A stretch of 6,765 nucleotides of DNA from positions 25,108 through 31,872 of the forward strand of contig CADEDU010000028.1 of assembly GCA_902826155.1 (NCBI GenBank), given 5' to 3'. Within the stretch, counting starts at the first letter, position 1. Each line of letters starts with the position of its first letter. Below are positions 5,966-6,765 of the stretch, piece after piece. A program made the translations under genes and the position numbers. The notes below the pieces were generated by a model. It ran no database searches and was not told the DNA's origin. It saw nothing but the letters and a program-made list of their open reading frames with translations. The stretch comes from an uncultured beta proteobacterium. Lineage in GTDB: Bacteria > Pseudomonadota > Gammaproteobacteria > Burkholderiales > SG8-39.

Positions 5966-6765
5966 ATGTCGAACAACGCGATCGGAATCGTCGGTGCCGG
6001 CACCATGGGCAACGGCATTGCCCAGGCGTTCGCCGTTGCGGGTCAGCCGGTGATCCTCACCGACATCGCCGCCGCGCAACTGGAGCGTGCGCTGAAGACC
6101 GTCGATGGCAGCCTGGAGCGCCTGGTCAAGCGCGAGAAATTGAGCGAGGCCGACAAGGCGTCGGCGCTGGCGCGGATTCGCACGTCGACCGACATGGGCG
6201 CATTGCGCGACGCCGACTTCGTGATCGAGGCAGCCACCGAGAACCTCGATCTAAAACTCAAACTGTTCGCGCAACTCGACGGTGTTGCCAAGCCCGATGC
6301 GATCATCGCTACCAACACCTCGTCGATCTCGGTCACACGGCTGGCGGCCGTGACCAAGCGTCCCGACAAGGTCATCGGCATGCACTTCTTCAATCCGGTG
6401 CCGGTGATGCAACTGGTGGAGCTGATCCGCGGTTTGGCGACTTCGGATGCGACCTACGCCGTGGCCGAGACGCTGACCAGGAAGGTCGGCAAGGCGCCGG
6501 TCAAGGTGCGTAATTCACCCGGGTTCGTCGTCAATCGGATGCTCTGCCCGATGATCAACGAAGCGGTGTTCGCACTGCAGGAAGGCCTGGCCACCGCCGC
6601 CGAGATCGACGAGGCGATGAAGCTCGGTTGCAACCATCCGATCGGGCCGCTCGCGCTGTGCGACCTGATCGGACTGGACGTCGAGCTCGCGGTGATGAAC
6701 GTGCTCTACGAGGGCTTCAAGGACTCGAAGTACCGACCCGCGCCGCTGCTGGTGGAGATGGTCGA
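5966..6765 (+). CDS. hbd: 3-hydroxybutyryl-CoA dehydrogenase, 3' end outside window
   Basis: This cytoplasmic enzyme oxidises (S)-3-hydroxyacyl-CoA to 3-oxoacyl-CoA with NAD, or runs in reverse. It serves butanoate, polyhydroxyalkanoate or phenylacetate metabolism. The window holds 266 codons and no stop. Short-form family members are about 280-285 residues, so only some 15-20 are missing. The Rossmann motif is GAGTMG (10-15), with D33 at the end of the second strand indicating NAD. By spacing to the known family, the catalytic residues are S119 (TNTSSIS), H140 and E152 (GMHFFNPVPVMQLVE), and N190 (NSPGFVVNR). The C-terminal helical domain follows (GCNHPIGPLALCDLIGLD). A long PaaH-type enzyme with a duplicated C-terminal domain cannot be excluded because the gene is cut. 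A terminator-like hairpin and a 140-base gap separate it from the kinase, so it is probably its own unit. Confidence 0.93.
   Translation, partial: MSNNAIGIVGAGTMGNGIAQAFAVAGQPVILTDIAAAQLERALKTVDGSLERLVKREKLSEADKASALARIRTSTDMGALRDADFVIEAATENLDLKLKLFAQLDGVAKPDAIIATNTSSISVTRLAAVTKRPDKVIGMHFFNPVPVMQLVELIRGLATSDATYAVAETLTRKVGKAPVKVRNSPGFVVNRMLCPMINEAVFALQEGLATAAEIDEAMKLGCNHPIGPLALCDLIGLDVELAVMNVLYEGFKDSKYRPAPLLVEMV

Overview
The window is about 65% GC with dense, same-strand coding. It looks like a chromosomal segment from a Betaproteobacterium of Burkholderiales type. That placement is inferred from codon use (strong GCG/GAT/CGC bias) and from the gene families present: a PaaK-type CoA ligase, a CnbZ/RidA-like protein, an EstB-type serine hydrolase, a TctD/TctE-like two-component pair and a short-form 3-hydroxyacyl-CoA dehydrogenase. 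No marker gene proves the taxon. I see no insertion sequence, CRISPR array, tRNA, rRNA or phage gene.

Layout: (1) Bases 1-540 hold the C-terminal 40% or so of a phenylacetate-CoA ligase, cut by the left edge. (2) Bases 638-1390 encode a 250-residue protein whose C-terminal half reads like a RidA/YjgF domain. It most resembles, from memory, the CnbZ-type 2-aminomuconate deaminases. (3) A 186-base gap with a 13-bp tandem repeat precedes an exported beta-lactamase-fold serine hydrolase (1577-3067). Its stop overlaps (ATGA) the start of a small antibiotic-biosynthesis-monooxygenase-fold protein (3064-3399). (4) A gene-free stretch of about 350 bases carries three evenly spaced octamers and a strong but oddly placed Shine-Dalgarno sequence. 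It leads into an OmpR-family response regulator and a TctE/QseC-like sensor kinase that starts on the base after the regulator's stop. (5) After a terminator-like hairpin, a 3-hydroxybutyryl-CoA dehydrogenase begins and runs off the right edge.

Together the genes suggest aromatic or organic-acid catabolism: CoA activation, possible deamination of a ring-cleavage product, and beta-oxidation-type oxidation. A hydrolase/monooxygenase pair and an organic-acid-type two-component system sit between them. Whether that system controls any of these neighbours cannot be told from the sequence. No wholly new system is evident. The most checkable oddities are the start and upstream repeats of the response regulator, the CxxxxC pair in the kinase sensor domain, and the CoA ligase plus RidA-like pair.
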